DNA of 64,000 bases, from assembly GCA_963660915.1 (NCBI GenBank), contig CAVLAO010000002.1, positions 69,875 through 133,874 on the forward strand, read 5' to 3'. Position 1 is the stretch's first letter; each line of letters begins with the position of its first letter. The translations under genes were made by a program, and so were the position numbers. Origin of the DNA: UMGS1766 sp963660915. Its GTDB lineage: Bacteria > Bacillota > Clostridia > Oscillospirales > Oscillospiraceae. This document shows, piece by piece, positions 1-7,609 of this stretch. The notes beneath the pieces were generated by a model. It did no database searches. It was given only the letters and a program-made list of their open reading frames with translations, and was not told where the DNA came from.

Positions 1-1559
1 AGCAGGCCAACAAGGCAAAGTCCACCTTCCTCAGCAGTATGTCTCATGACATCCGCACCCCGATGAATGCCATTATTGGATTTACCGCGTTGGCGCAGAC
101 CCATATCAATAACCCGGAACAGGTTCAGGATTACCTTGCGAAAATCAATACTTCCAGCACACATCTGCTCAGCCTGATCAACGATATTCTGGACATGAGC
201 CGAATTGAGAGCGGTACCGTCAAGCTGGAGGAAAAACCGGTACACATCCCGGATCTTCTGCATGATCTCAGGACGATGATACAGGGATTGATCAATTCGA
301 AAAACCTGAATCTTTACGTGGATACGCAGGATGTTGTCCATGAAGATGTGATTACCGATAAGCTCCGGCTGAATCAGATTCTGCTGAATATCGTGAGCAA
401 TGCCATTAAGTTCACGCAGCCGAGCGGAGACATCATCATTCGGCTCATTGAGAAAGACAGCGGGATAAAAAACCACACGACCTACGAACTGTCCGTCAAA
501 GACAATGGCATTGGTATGTCCCGGGAATTCCAGGAGCATATTTTTGAAACCTTCACCAGAGAGCACACCGCAACAGTGACCGGTATTCAGGGAACAGGTC
601 TTGGTATGGCCATTACCAAAAATATTGTGGACATGATGGGCGGAGAGATCCGTGTGCAGAGCGAAGAAGGAAAAGGATCCCTGTTTACAGTGACGCTGAA
701 TCTGCGCCTTGCCGGCGAGTCGATGAAAAGCGAGCCGATACCGGAGCTGTTGGGAGCGCGGGCACTGGTGGTAGATGATGACCTCAACACCTGCAGAAGC
801 GTGAGCAAGATGCTGCGGGACATCCAGATGCGTCCGGATTGGACTGCATCCGGCAGAGAAGCAATTATCCGTGCACAGGATGCCGCTGATATGAAGGACG
901 AGTATAAGGTTTACATTATTGATTACCTGATGCCGGATATGAACGGCATTGAAACTGTGCGCAGGATACGAAAAGCGATCAGCGAGGATGTTCCGATTAT
1001 TGTGCTTACGGCATATGACTGGGCAGATTTTGAACACGAGGCAAGAGAAGCCGGGGTTACGGCCTTTGTGTCGAAGCCGATTTTTATGTCTGAACTGCGG
1101 AATGTGCTGACCCAACCGGTGAGTCGGGAAGCAGAGGGAAAAGAAAATAAGGGAAAAGCACATGACTACAGCGGCAAGAGAATCCTTCTGGTTGAGGATA
1201 ATGAGCTGAATCGCGAGATTGCTACTGCCATGCTGGAGGAAACCGGGGCGATCGTGGATGGCGTCAGCGATGGCGACGATGCCGTTGCGGCAATCAATGC
1301 GGCGCCGGCCGACAAGTACGATCTGATCCTGATGGATATTCAAATGCCGAGAATGGACGGATATACAGCAACGAAGGAAATCCGGACTCTGTCGGACAAT
1401 AAAAAAGCCAATATTCCGATTGTCGCCATGACGGCAAATGCCTTTGAAGAAGACAAACAGAAGGCATTTGCGTCCGGCATGAACGGACACATCATCAAGC
1501 CGGTCAGCATAGAATCCATTGCGGAAGTGCTGGATGAGATTTTTGCTCAGAAGAAATGA
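1..1559 (+). CDS. Hybrid sensor histidine kinase/response regulator, 5' end cut by window edge
   Basis: The reading frame is already open at base 3, and the first visible codons belong to the dimerisation helix, so the input domains lie outside the window. The ATG at 39 is internal. Visible domains are HisKA with the phospho-accepting His in SHDIRTP, a HATPase with N box (NIVSNAIKF) and G boxes (DNGIGM, GTGLGM), and two receiver domains. Receiver 1 (about residues 250-365 of the fragment) has Asp in IIDYLMPDMNG and the conserved Lys in SKP. Receiver 2 (about 395-515) has Asp in LMDIQMPRMDG and Lys in IKP. This is a phosphorelay kinase that probably passes phosphate between its receivers or to a separate Hpt protein; one Hpt gene lies at 19549-19911. 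The signal is unknown. Confidence 0.93.
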   Translation, partial: QANKAKSTFLSSMSHDIRTPMNAIIGFTALAQTHINNPEQVQDYLAKINTSSTHLLSLINDILDMSRIESGTVKLEEKPVHIPDLLHDLRTMIQGLINSKNLNLYVDTQDVVHEDVITDKLRLNQILLNIVSNAIKFTQPSGDIIIRLIEKDSGIKNHTTYELSVKDNGIGMSREFQEHIFETFTREHTATVTGIQGTGLGMAITKNIVDMMGGEIRVQSEEGKGSLFTVTLNLRLAGESMKSEPIPELLGARALVVDDDLNTCRSVSKMLRDIQMRPDWTASGREAIIRAQDAADMKDEYKVYIIDYLMPDMNGIETVRRIRKAISEDVPIIVLTAYDWADFEHEAREAGVTAFVSKPIFMSELRNVLTQPVSREAEGKENKGKAHDYSGKRILLVEDNELNREIATAMLEETGAIVDGVSDGDDAVAAINAAPADKYDLILMDIQMPRMDGYTATKEIRTLSDNKKANIPIVAMTANAFEEDKQKAFASGMNGHIIKPVSIESIAEVLDEIFAQKK

Positions 1560-1609
1560 GCGAATCGGTGTGATCCGGAATAATTCGAAACATGGAATGC
1601 GAGGTAACT

Positions 1610-2755
1610 ATGAACGAAAAAGAAGTGGCAGAATTGCGGCGAAAATTGCGCCCGGACAAGAGCAATATTGCCTATATTCGGGGATGCTATGTCAATGAGC
1701 GGAAGGAAATTATCTCCCAGTTTAACGAACCGGTATCGATGATGCCGGTAGAGGACAGCGAGAAATACCTTTCTCTGTTTCGCAAGATACTGACAGGAAC
1801 CATCGGCCGCAATCTGCTGGATTTATCATTTGAAACGCAGCAGGTGGTATCCGGAGAGGAACACAAATTGCTCATGGCGCTGCGGGATTCAAAACTGGAA
1901 GATGAAAATGCGGTGCAGGCGTTTTTCAGCCGGACCATTCAATCCCTGGATCTGGAGGGCAATTGTTTGATTCTGCTGACCTATAACACCTATGATGTCT
2001 ATTATAAGGGCAAGGATGATGTGATTCAGGAGGACAGCTCCAGCGAGCAATTTCGTTATGTTCTCTGTGCAATTTGCCCTGTAAAGGAAACAAAACCATC
2101 GTTGAACTATATCAACCGGGAAAGCCGATTCCACATTCAGTCGGCGGGTCAAGTGGTTGGTATGCCGGAATTCGGCTTCCTGTTTCCGGCCTTTGATGAT
2201 CGGGCGACCAATATCTATAATGCCCTGTACTACACAAAAAATGTGCAGGAAAACCATGCAAATTTTGTGGATGCTCTGTTTAAAACTCCGGTGCCGATGC
2301 CGGCAATGGTGCAGCGGGAGACCTTTCAGAATATATTGGGAGAAACACTGGAGGAAGAGTGCAGTCTGGATGTGATTCAATCCGTACAGGACCATTTGGG
2401 ACAGATGATCGAGGTTTACAAGGAGAGCCGGGAAGTGGAACCGCTCACGATTTCCAAAAAAGGAATTCGAGCAATGCTGTCGGCCAGCGGCGTCAGTGAA
2501 GCTCATGCGGAAGCTTTTGAGGAACGCTTTGACGCGGAATTTGGAATCAATGCAGAGATCAATCCGATCAATTTGGTGGATACAAAACGGTTGGAAGTGA
2601 AAACTCCGGATGTGGTGATTCAGGTAAACCCGGAGCACAGCGAACTGGTGCAGACCAGAGTGATCAACGGGGCAAAATGTATCGTGATCAAGGTGAGCGA
2701 GGGAGTGGAAGTGAACGGCGTTCCGGTTCAGATTGCGGAAGAGAACGGGGACTAA
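1610..2755 (+). CDS. DUF4317 family protein
   Basis: A 381-residue soluble protein of the DUF4317 family, which is common in Clostridia and has no known function. Recognisable family features are the opening EVAELRRKLRPDKSNI followed by GCYVN, the CAICPVKETKPSL stretch, and GFLFPAFDDRATNIYNALYY. There is no signal peptide or membrane segment. An ATG at 1592 is in frame, but GAGG sits just ahead of the ATG at 1610, which I take as the start. The gene lies 50 bases after the kinase and 20 bases before a lipoprotein gene on the same strand, so the three may be cotranscribed. Family assignment is from recognisable sequence; the function is unknown. Confidence 0.85.
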   Translation: MNEKEVAELRRKLRPDKSNIAYIRGCYVNERKEIISQFNEPVSMMPVEDSEKYLSLFRKILTGTIGRNLLDLSFETQQVVSGEEHKLLMALRDSKLEDENAVQAFFSRTIQSLDLEGNCLILLTYNTYDVYYKGKDDVIQEDSSSEQFRYVLCAICPVKETKPSLNYINRESRFHIQSAGQVVGMPEFGFLFPAFDDRATNIYNALYYTKNVQENHANFVDALFKTPVPMPAMVQRETFQNILGETLEEECSLDVIQSVQDHLGQMIEVYKESREVEPLTISKKGIRAMLSASGVSEAHAEAFEERFDAEFGINAEINPINLVDTKRLEVKTPDVVIQVNPEHSELVQTRVINGAKCIVIKVSEGVEVNGVPVQIAEENGD

Positions 2756-2775
2756 GGCAAAAAAGGAGAATGAAA

Positions 2776-3429
2776 ATGAACCGGTTGAGAATCCTGTTTC
2801 TGGCGGTACTTACAATTCTGCTAGGAGTCCTGTCCGGATGCAGTTCCTTTTCGGCGGCGGATCTGGTAAAGAATAATCTGGATTTGATCTATCTCGATCA
2901 GTATTCCGATGAGTATCTGAAGAAAGTGAATCTGGATAAGGCCCAGGCGGAACAGCAGTATCAGGAAGGACTTAATGTAGAGGCCGATGTTTTTGCAAAT
3001 TTGTTTAATATCGAATTAGATTCCTGCGATGACGCGGTAAAAGAGAAAATTCTTGCGCTTTATCGCCAGATTTACAGCCACAGCAAATATGAGGTAGGCA
3101 CGGAGAGCCGCAACGGCGATACTTACCTTGTTCAGCTGACCGTTTACCCGATTGACATTTTTGCAAAGGTCATAGAAGAGGATGTAGAAGAATTCGGAAA
3201 CACGATGCAGTCCAGAGAAGCAGCAGGGGAGTTTGCGGATCTGACAGATGCAGAATTTGAGGCAGTGTGGGCACAAGCGGTGATCGATATGGTGTCCGGC
3301 CATCTGAACTCAATTGGCTATTTGGATGCCCAGACGATTTCTGTGCAGGTAGTTCAGGATGACGATGGAGCATACAGCATCGACAGCAGTGATTTTCAGC
3401 GTATTGACAGCTTGATGATTGCATACTAA
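2776..3429 (+). CDS. Putative lipoprotein, unknown function
   Basis: The 217-residue product begins with a lipoprotein signal peptide: MNRLR, a hydrophobic run, then the lipobox LSGC with the lipidated Cys at about residue 22. The mature part is acidic and mostly helical in appearance, starting with a segment that recalls clostridial lipoproteins of unknown function. Two ATGs are possible. The one at 2770 touches the AAGGAG sequence, while 2776 is spaced 7 bases from it and starts directly at the signal peptide, so I chose 2776. It follows the DUF4317 gene by 20 bases and is closed by a terminator. It is expected on the outer face of the cytoplasmic membrane; the role is unknown. Confidence 0.75.
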   Translation: MNRLRILFLAVLTILLGVLSGCSSFSAADLVKNNLDLIYLDQYSDEYLKKVNLDKAQAEQQYQEGLNVEADVFANLFNIELDSCDDAVKEKILALYRQIYSHSKYEVGTESRNGDTYLVQLTVYPIDIFAKVIEEDVEEFGNTMQSREAAGEFADLTDAEFEAVWAQAVIDMVSGHLNSIGYLDAQTISVQVVQDDDGAYSIDSSDFQRIDSLMIAY

Positions 3430-3434
3430 GCGTA

Positions 3435-3484
3435 CAAAAGCCGTTGGGTTTCTGTCGAAATGACGGAAATTCAGCGGCTTTTTA
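3435..3484 (+). terminator. Rho-independent terminator after the lipoprotein gene
   Basis: AAAAGCCG(T)TG and CAGCGGCTTTTT form the arms, ending in a short T run. It separates the kinase/DUF4317/lipoprotein group from purC. Confidence 0.7.
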
Positions 3485-3502
3485 ATGGAAATTTTACAGC
3501 GC

Positions 3503-3526
3503 ATATCCGTTGTAATTGGCGGATAT
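3503..3526. promoter_or_regulatory. Inverted repeat upstream of the purC promoter (candidate operator)
   Basis: Perfect 7-base arms ATATCCG and CGGATAT are separated by 10 bases and end four bases before the -35 hexamer of the purC promoter. The position fits a regulatory protein site, but the motif is not one I recognise. Confidence 0.4.
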
Positions 3527-3529
3527 CCC

Positions 3530-3558
3530 TTGCAATTTAAAAGAAAATGCGCTACTCT
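3530..3558 (+). promoter_or_regulatory. Promoter of purC
   Basis: TTGCAA (3530-3535) and TACTCT (3553-3558) are separated by 17 bases, about 50 bases upstream of the purC start. Confidence 0.6.
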
Positions 3559-3610
3559 TTAAACGTCGGTTTTGTGCCGAAATACTTGAATGAACAGGCG
3601 GGAATTGTTT

Positions 3611-4489
3611 ATGAGCAAAGAATGGAAGCCGATTAAGGAAGGCAAGGTTCGCGAGATCTACGACAATGGTGACAGCCTTATCATGGTGGCTACCGACCGC
3701 ATCAGCTGCTTTGATGTAATTTTACATAACACAGTATCTCACAAGGGCGCCGTGTTGACCCAAATGAGCAAGTTCTGGTTTAACCTGACAAAGGATATTC
3801 TGCCCAATCACATGATTTCAGTAGATCCTCAGGACATGCCGGAATTTTTCCGTGACAAGGCATATGCAGGCAAGAGCATGATGTGCCGCAAGCTTAAAAT
3901 GCTGCCGATTGAGTGCATTGTGCGCGGCTATATTACCGGCAGCGGTTGGGCCAGCTATCAGAAAAACGGCACAGTCTGCGGCATTGAGTTGCCCGCCGGT
4001 TTGCAGGAAAGCGAAAAGCTGCCGGAACCGATTTATACGCCCAGCACAAAAGCGGAAATCGGCGATCACGACGAGAATATCTCTTTTGAGCAGAGCGTGG
4101 AATATCTGGAACAGCGCTTCCCGGGAAAAGGCGCAGAGTATGCGGCGAAGCTGCGGGATTACACGATTGCATTGTATAAAAAATGCGCAGAATATGCCTT
4201 AAGTCGGGGCATTATCATCGCAGATACGAAGTTTGAGTTTGGTCTGGACGAGGATGGGAATATGGTTTTGGGCGATGAGATGCTCACTCCGGATTCTTCC
4301 CGCTTCTGGCCTGCAGAGGGATATGAGGCCGGGCACAGCCAGCCTTCCTTTGATAAGCAGTTTGCCCGTGATTGGCTGACCGCAAATCCCGGCAATGACT
4401 GGACACTGCCGCAGGAAATTGTGGATAAAACCATTGAGAAGTACCTGCAGAGCTATCGGATGATCACCGGTGAAGAATTGAAGTTTTAA
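3611..4489 (+). CDS. purC: Phosphoribosylaminoimidazole-succinocarboxamide synthase (SAICAR synthetase)
   Basis: PurC joins aspartate to CAIR with ATP in de novo purine synthesis. The 292-residue product has the family's GKVREIYDNGD nucleotide-binding opening, VATDRISCFDV, ECIVRGYITGSGW, the IADTKFEFG strand and the DEMLTPDSSRFW motif. The C-terminal extension (about residues 225-292) is typical of the longer SAICAR synthetases. An in-frame ATG at 3590 has no ribosome binding site, whereas 3611 has GGCGGG 10 bases ahead and starts close to the conserved domain. It is monocistronic here, with its own promoter and a strong terminator; no other purine gene is adjacent. Confidence 0.97.
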   Translation: MSKEWKPIKEGKVREIYDNGDSLIMVATDRISCFDVILHNTVSHKGAVLTQMSKFWFNLTKDILPNHMISVDPQDMPEFFRDKAYAGKSMMCRKLKMLPIECIVRGYITGSGWASYQKNGTVCGIELPAGLQESEKLPEPIYTPSTKAEIGDHDENISFEQSVEYLEQRFPGKGAEYAAKLRDYTIALYKKCAEYALSRGIIIADTKFEFGLDEDGNMVLGDEMLTPDSSRFWPAEGYEAGHSQPSFDKQFARDWLTANPGNDWTLPQEIVDKTIEKYLQSYRMITGEELKF

Positions 4490-4505
4490 ACCGAACAGTT
4501 GACAT

Positions 4506-4554
4506 AAGAAGTGACTGCCCTGCGGCTGTAATGCCTGCAGGGCAGTCACTTCTT
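4506..4554 (+). terminator. Terminator of purC
   Basis: An 18-base perfect inverted repeat (AAGAAGTGACTGCCCTGC with its complement) surrounds a 13-base loop. The lack of a long T run leaves some doubt about strand and strength. Confidence 0.75.
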
Positions 4555-4590
4555 CACGAAAACTTAACATAAATTTCATGGATTATCTAC

Positions 4591-4618
4591 TTGTTTTCCA
4601 AGCGGAATGTGGTAGAAT
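4591..4618 (+). promoter_or_regulatory. Promoter of the 20-residue ORF
   Basis: TTGTTT (4591-4596) and TAGAAT (4613-4618) with 16-base spacing, 33 bases ahead of the small ORF. Confidence 0.5.
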
Positions 4619-4651
4619 AAAGCCAGATCAGAGGAAAGGAGTGTGATAATA

Positions 4652-4714
4652 ATGACCATGATCGATCTGGACGAACTGCTCTATGGTGACGATTGGCACG
4701 AGAGCGAGCGCTAA
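4652..4714 (+). CDS. Possible 20-residue micro-protein or leader peptide
   Basis: A short reading frame encodes MTMIDLDELLYGDDWHESER. It has a good ribosome binding site (AAAGGAG, 10 bases upstream) and a plausible promoter, and the following bases hold a GC-rich segment ending in GCGCTC and a seven-T run that could form a terminator with GAGCGC at the ORF end. The peptide is strongly acidic with no membrane segment. No gene on the same strand follows within reach: the next gene on this strand starts at 6087, and the intervening rhomboid-like gene is on the other strand. It may therefore be a free small protein or part of a small RNA rather than an attenuator leader. I do not recognise the sequence. 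Confidence 0.4.
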   Translation: MTMIDLDELLYGDDWHESER

Positions 4715-4846
4715 AAAAAGAGGAAACTGCATCATTCAGTTGAAAACTGATCGCGCTGTTTGCGTCCGATTCGTCCGCGGGGGAGATGAATTCGGCGCTC
4801 TTTTTTTATCCGTTCACAGAATCCGCAGGGTTCTTTTATCAATAAA

Positions 4847-4884
4847 AGGCGGCCGCAGCATGTATTTTGTGCTGCGGCCGCTTT
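4847..4884 (-). terminator. Terminator of the rhomboid-like gene
   Basis: GGCGGCCGCAGCA and TGCTGCGGCCGC form a 12-13 bp GC-rich stem just past the stop of the minus-strand gene. The T-rich flank on the minus side (complement of AATAAAAGG) supports minus-strand use; it may work in both directions. Confidence 0.75.
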
Positions 4885-4889
4885 GTGAT

Positions 4890-5720
4890 TTATTCTGTGA
4901 TATGTACGTGATTGTTAATGTGATCCATGCAATAACAATAGTATCCAACGCATTTTGAGCAGTAGCGGAATTCCAGATTGGGATAATCGGTGTCCGTTCG
5001 TCCGCAGACAGCACACTTGTGGATGTAACCATTTTTGTCCCGCTTTGCCTGAGCGGCCCGCTGAAAATTCACTGTCGTGCGGCCGGCACTGCGCTTCTGG
5101 CGGCGGATAAAATACATCAGCTCATTCCAGAAGAAAATCAAATAGTTGAGCAGGCTGACTACAATCAGCAAAGCGGTACCAAACTGGAAGCGGATGAGGG
5201 CAAAAACCAGACTGAGACCGATTAAAGCGGCATCAATCCAGGCCAACCACTTGGCCTTAACCGGAATAATAAACATGAGCAGAAAACGGAGGTTGGGATA
5301 CAGGGTGGCAAAAGCCAGAAACAGAGACAGGTTCAGGTAGGTTGTATTAGTTTGACCGTAGATAAATCCTACAACAATAGCCATCAGCACTCCGGTGCCA
5401 TAGTAAATGGTAAACTTGCCGGCGCCCCATTCCCGTTCCAGATTGCTGCCGATAAACCAGTAAAAATACATAGACAGCGCAAACATCAGCATGCTTGAAC
5501 CGACATTGGAAACAAATAGAAACGTGACAATGCGCCAGATTTGTCCGTGCAGGATATAATAGCGGCTGAAACGCAGCATAGGGGATAAGCTGCTGCCGCT
5601 GACCATATCCATTAAGTAAACGATGCAATTGCCGATGACCAGAATGAGCATCAGGTTGTTGATGCCAAAACGGGGATGTTTATAGCAAAAGCGGTCGATC
5701 TTGTCGCTGAGAGATTTCAC
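4890..5720 (-). CDS. Rhomboid-fold membrane protein with C-terminal zinc ribbon; no catalytic serine motif
   Basis: The 276-residue product has about six membrane segments (first near residues 22-40, last near 182-204) with rhomboid-like landmarks: W62R in loop 1 and GSNLEREWGAGKF (91-103). The place where active rhomboids carry GxSG reads LNLSLFLAFATLYP (129-142), so the glycines are missing and the protease is probably dead. After the last helix comes a basic linker and a zinc-ribbon-like tail with CAVC (236-239), CSKC (254-257), C262, C264 and nearby histidines. The start is GTG with GGAGG 10 bases upstream. A 65-residue membrane protein is encoded 20 bases upstream in the same operon. A role in membrane protein recognition rather than cleavage is an inference. 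Confidence 0.72.
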   Translation of the reverse strand: MKSLSDKIDRFCYKHPRFGINNLMLILVIGNCIVYLMDMVSGSSLSPMLRFSRYYILHGQIWRIVTFLFVSNVGSSMLMFALSMYFYWFIGSNLEREWGAGKFTIYYGTGVLMAIVVGFIYGQTNTTYLNLSLFLAFATLYPNLRFLLMFIIPVKAKWLAWIDAALIGLSLVFALIRFQFGTALLIVVSLLNYLIFFWNELMYFIRRQKRSAGRTTVNFQRAAQAKRDKNGYIHKCAVCGRTDTDYPNLEFRYCSKCVGYYCYCMDHINNHVHITE

Positions 5721-5740
5721 GAATAACTTACCTCCAGGAT

Positions 5741-5938
5741 TTAAATGTGATTGGGACGATTGGAATTTTTATCGCCGTAGGAGGATTGGAGCTGACGGAT
5801 TCGATCCTGTGCAGAAGCCAGTTCCTGCTGGAGTTGCTGCAGCTTGCGTTTGCTGCGGATTAACAGGACAATGCACACAACCAGTGCGATGGGGACAACC
5901 AGCAAAAAGAAGAGAATGATCCCGTCAAACAGATCCAT
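5741..5938 (-). CDS. Small membrane protein with coiled-coil tail
   Basis: A 65-residue protein with one hydrophobic helix (about residues 6-27), a basic RSKRK stop signal and then a Leu/Gln-rich heptad-like segment (about 31-52) that probably forms a short coiled coil in the cytoplasm. GGAGG sits 6 bases before the ATG. It is the first gene of a two-gene minus-strand operon with the rhomboid-like protein, so the two may interact. No family recognised. Confidence 0.65.
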   Translation of the reverse strand: MDLFDGIILFFLLVVPIALVVCIVLLIRSKRKLQQLQQELASAQDRIRQLQSSYGDKNSNRPNHI

Positions 5939-6086
5939 ATTTTTACCTCCGACTGTTGATTCCTATTGTACCTGCTTCGAGGGAAAAAGTTTCGAACAGA
6001 ATGTAAACTTTTCCGGCGGCTATTATACCACAACTCCCTCTGGAAGAACAGAAGAAAAAATGTTATAATCGGCGAAAAGTGAGGCG

Positions 6087-6593
6087 ATGCGTGTGGGGGA
6101 AAATGGACGAAAGGCGGCGTTGTGCGGTTTATTGGCGGCGCTTGGTATTGTGATTCTGCTTTTGGCAGGCTGGGTTGGTGTGGGAACCTATATCGGTCCC
6201 GTGCTGGCTGGACTGCTTCTCATTCCAATCGAAAGGAAATACGGCACGAAAACAGCGCTTACTCTGTGGGCGGCGATTGGTTTGCTCAGTTTGTTTTTGG
6301 TAATGGATACAGAGGAAACGCTGATGTACCTTGTTTTTTGGGGCTGGTATCCGGCCCTTCGCCCAAAGTTAGAGAAATTGCAAAAGGGGTTTCGATGGCT
6401 GGCGAAAGAATTGATCTTTAACGTAGCAATTGCAACGGTGGAACTGCTGATGCTTTTCGTTTTAGCACCGGAGTCTGAGACTTGGACGATGTTGCTGATC
6501 TTGCTTCTGCTTTTCAACCTTACATTTCTTGTATACGATCGCGCACTGCCGAGAGTGGAAGATTTAGTGCGGAAACGAACGCGCTTGTGGTAA
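6087..6593 (+). CDS. Multi-pass membrane protein, unknown function
   Basis: A 168-residue hydrophobic protein with five or six likely membrane helices, the first beginning at about residue 10 (AALCGLLAALGIVILLLAG). The opening resembles small S-component-like membrane proteins, but no defining motif is visible, so I give no function. The GAGG ribosome binding site lies only two bases before the ATG at 6087 and eight before an in-frame GTG at 6093, so translation may really start at 6093. A TATAAT sits at 6064-6069. The gene converges with the TetR-type regulator and shares a terminator with it. Confidence 0.6.
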   Translation: MRVGENGRKAALCGLLAALGIVILLLAGWVGVGTYIGPVLAGLLLIPIERKYGTKTALTLWAAIGLLSLFLVMDTEETLMYLVFWGWYPALRPKLEKLQKGFRWLAKELIFNVAIATVELLMLFVLAPESETWTMLLILLLLFNLTFLVYDRALPRVEDLVRKRTRLW

Positions 6594-6596
6594 AAG

Positions 6597-6630
6597 AATG
6601 GATCGGGCGCCGACCGGCACCCGATCCATT
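6597..6630. terminator. Shared bidirectional terminator
   Basis: AATGGATCGGG and CCCGATCCATT pair around a GC-rich loop between two convergent genes (stops at 6593 and 6632). Confidence 0.75.
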
Positions 6631-6631
6631 T

Positions 6632-7444
6632 TCATTTTTCCGGACTTGCTTCAATCCCACGAATGAACATATCAGCAATGGTATCAATAAAAGAATCCTC
6701 ATCCACGTCCCGGGGGATGCCACGAATGGTATCATAAAAAATAGTGTAGGAAGTCAGTGAGCCGAAGAAAGCAGTGGTGGCCACATTGATGTCGAGGTCA
6801 CTGCGTACAGTCCCCTCCCGTTGCAGACGGGCGAGAAACTCAGAAAAATTGCGGCGCGCAGTGCAGAAGCTCTTTTCATAGTAGGCTGCGCCGAACTCGG
6901 GGAATTTGTGTGAATCACGAATCACGCTGCCCAAAAAAGCGGCGCGATCCGGGTCGCGGGAAATTGCCATATAGCTTTCGGCCACGTTGTGTATGGCTTT
7001 TTTCCAGTCGGCGCAGTTGGCACCTTCTACAACGTCATCGGGCGGAATGGCATGGGTATAAAGCTGCAGAACCTGAAAGAACAGGTCTTCCTTACTGGAA
7101 CAATATTGATACAGAGCTGCTTTGGAAAAGCCGATTTCCCGGGCAATATCATCCATGGTAGTGTCTTCAAAGCCGCGTTCACCAAAAAGCGTCAGAGCGA
7201 CGCGGGTAATTTCTTCTTTTCGGCGATCAAACTCCGGGCGAATTTGAGCGACTTCCGGAATGTTAAGGGCGTTAAACAGCTGTTTTTTTCCGTCAAAGTA
7301 CAGATATATCGTCGAGGGAGAGATATTGGCCTCGTTGGCAATGTCGATAATTTTGGTTTCGGAGTAGCCCTTACGCAAAAAAACCGCCGTGGCGGCGGCT
7401 TCGATCTTTGCTTTTAGGCCCGCTTTCCTGCGTTCATTATTCAT
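6632..7444 (-). CDS. TetR-family regulator with two tandem TetR-type HTH domains
   Basis: The 270-residue product carries two complete TetR N-terminal domains in a row. The first spans about residues 14-60 (GYSETKIIDIANEANIS then STIYLYFDGKKQLF). The second spans about 78-124 (GFEDTTMDDIAREIGFS then AALYQYCSSKEDLF). One ligand-binding-type helical domain follows (about 130-265). Ordinary TetR proteins are 190-220 residues with a single HTH, so this looks like an internal duplication or fusion. The ATG at 7444 is preceded by AAAGGAG at 11 bases. It is divergent from a sirtuin gene, and an inverted repeat covers its own -10 region, suggesting autoregulation and possibly control of the sirtuin. 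The ligand is unknown. Confidence 0.85.
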   Translation of the reverse strand: MNNERRKAGLKAKIEAAATAVFLRKGYSETKIIDIANEANISPSTIYLYFDGKKQLFNALNIPEVAQIRPEFDRRKEEITRVALTLFGERGFEDTTMDDIAREIGFSKAALYQYCSSKEDLFFQVLQLYTHAIPPDDVVEGANCADWKKAIHNVAESYMAISRDPDRAAFLGSVIRDSHKFPEFGAAYYEKSFCTARRNFSEFLARLQREGTVRSDLDINVATTAFFGSLTSYTIFYDTIRGIPRDVDEDSFIDTIADMFIRGIEASPEK

Positions 7445-7481
7445 GCTGGATGGGGCTCCTTTCCGTCTTGTTTGACTGCTT

Positions 7482-7551
7482 CTACCTATAAGTAAACCAC
7501 ATAATGGGAACACTGTCAAATAAAATAGAAAAAAATATGCTTACTTGGTAG
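7482..7551. promoter_or_regulatory. Split inverted repeat in the tetR/sirtuin divergent promoter (candidate operator pair)
   Basis: CTACC-tat-AAGTAA at 7482-7495 is mirrored by TTACTTGGTAG at 7541-7551. The left half covers the -10 hexamer of the regulator's promoter. The arms differ by a three-base insertion, so this may be two related half-sites rather than one palindrome. Confidence 0.4.
7491..7519 (-). promoter_or_regulatory. Promoter of the double-TetR regulator
   Basis: On the minus strand, TTGACA (complement of 7514-7519) and TTTACT (complement of 7491-7496) are separated by 17 bases. Confidence 0.55.
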
Positions 7552-7609
7552 CAAAATATTCATCGCTGTGTTATTATGAATTCAACAAAACAGGAAAGAA
7601 GGAACCGGG

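Noticed and set aside
4683..4958. 91-residue frame across the rhomboid terminator
   Set aside because: Reads through two hairpins and has no ribosome binding site.
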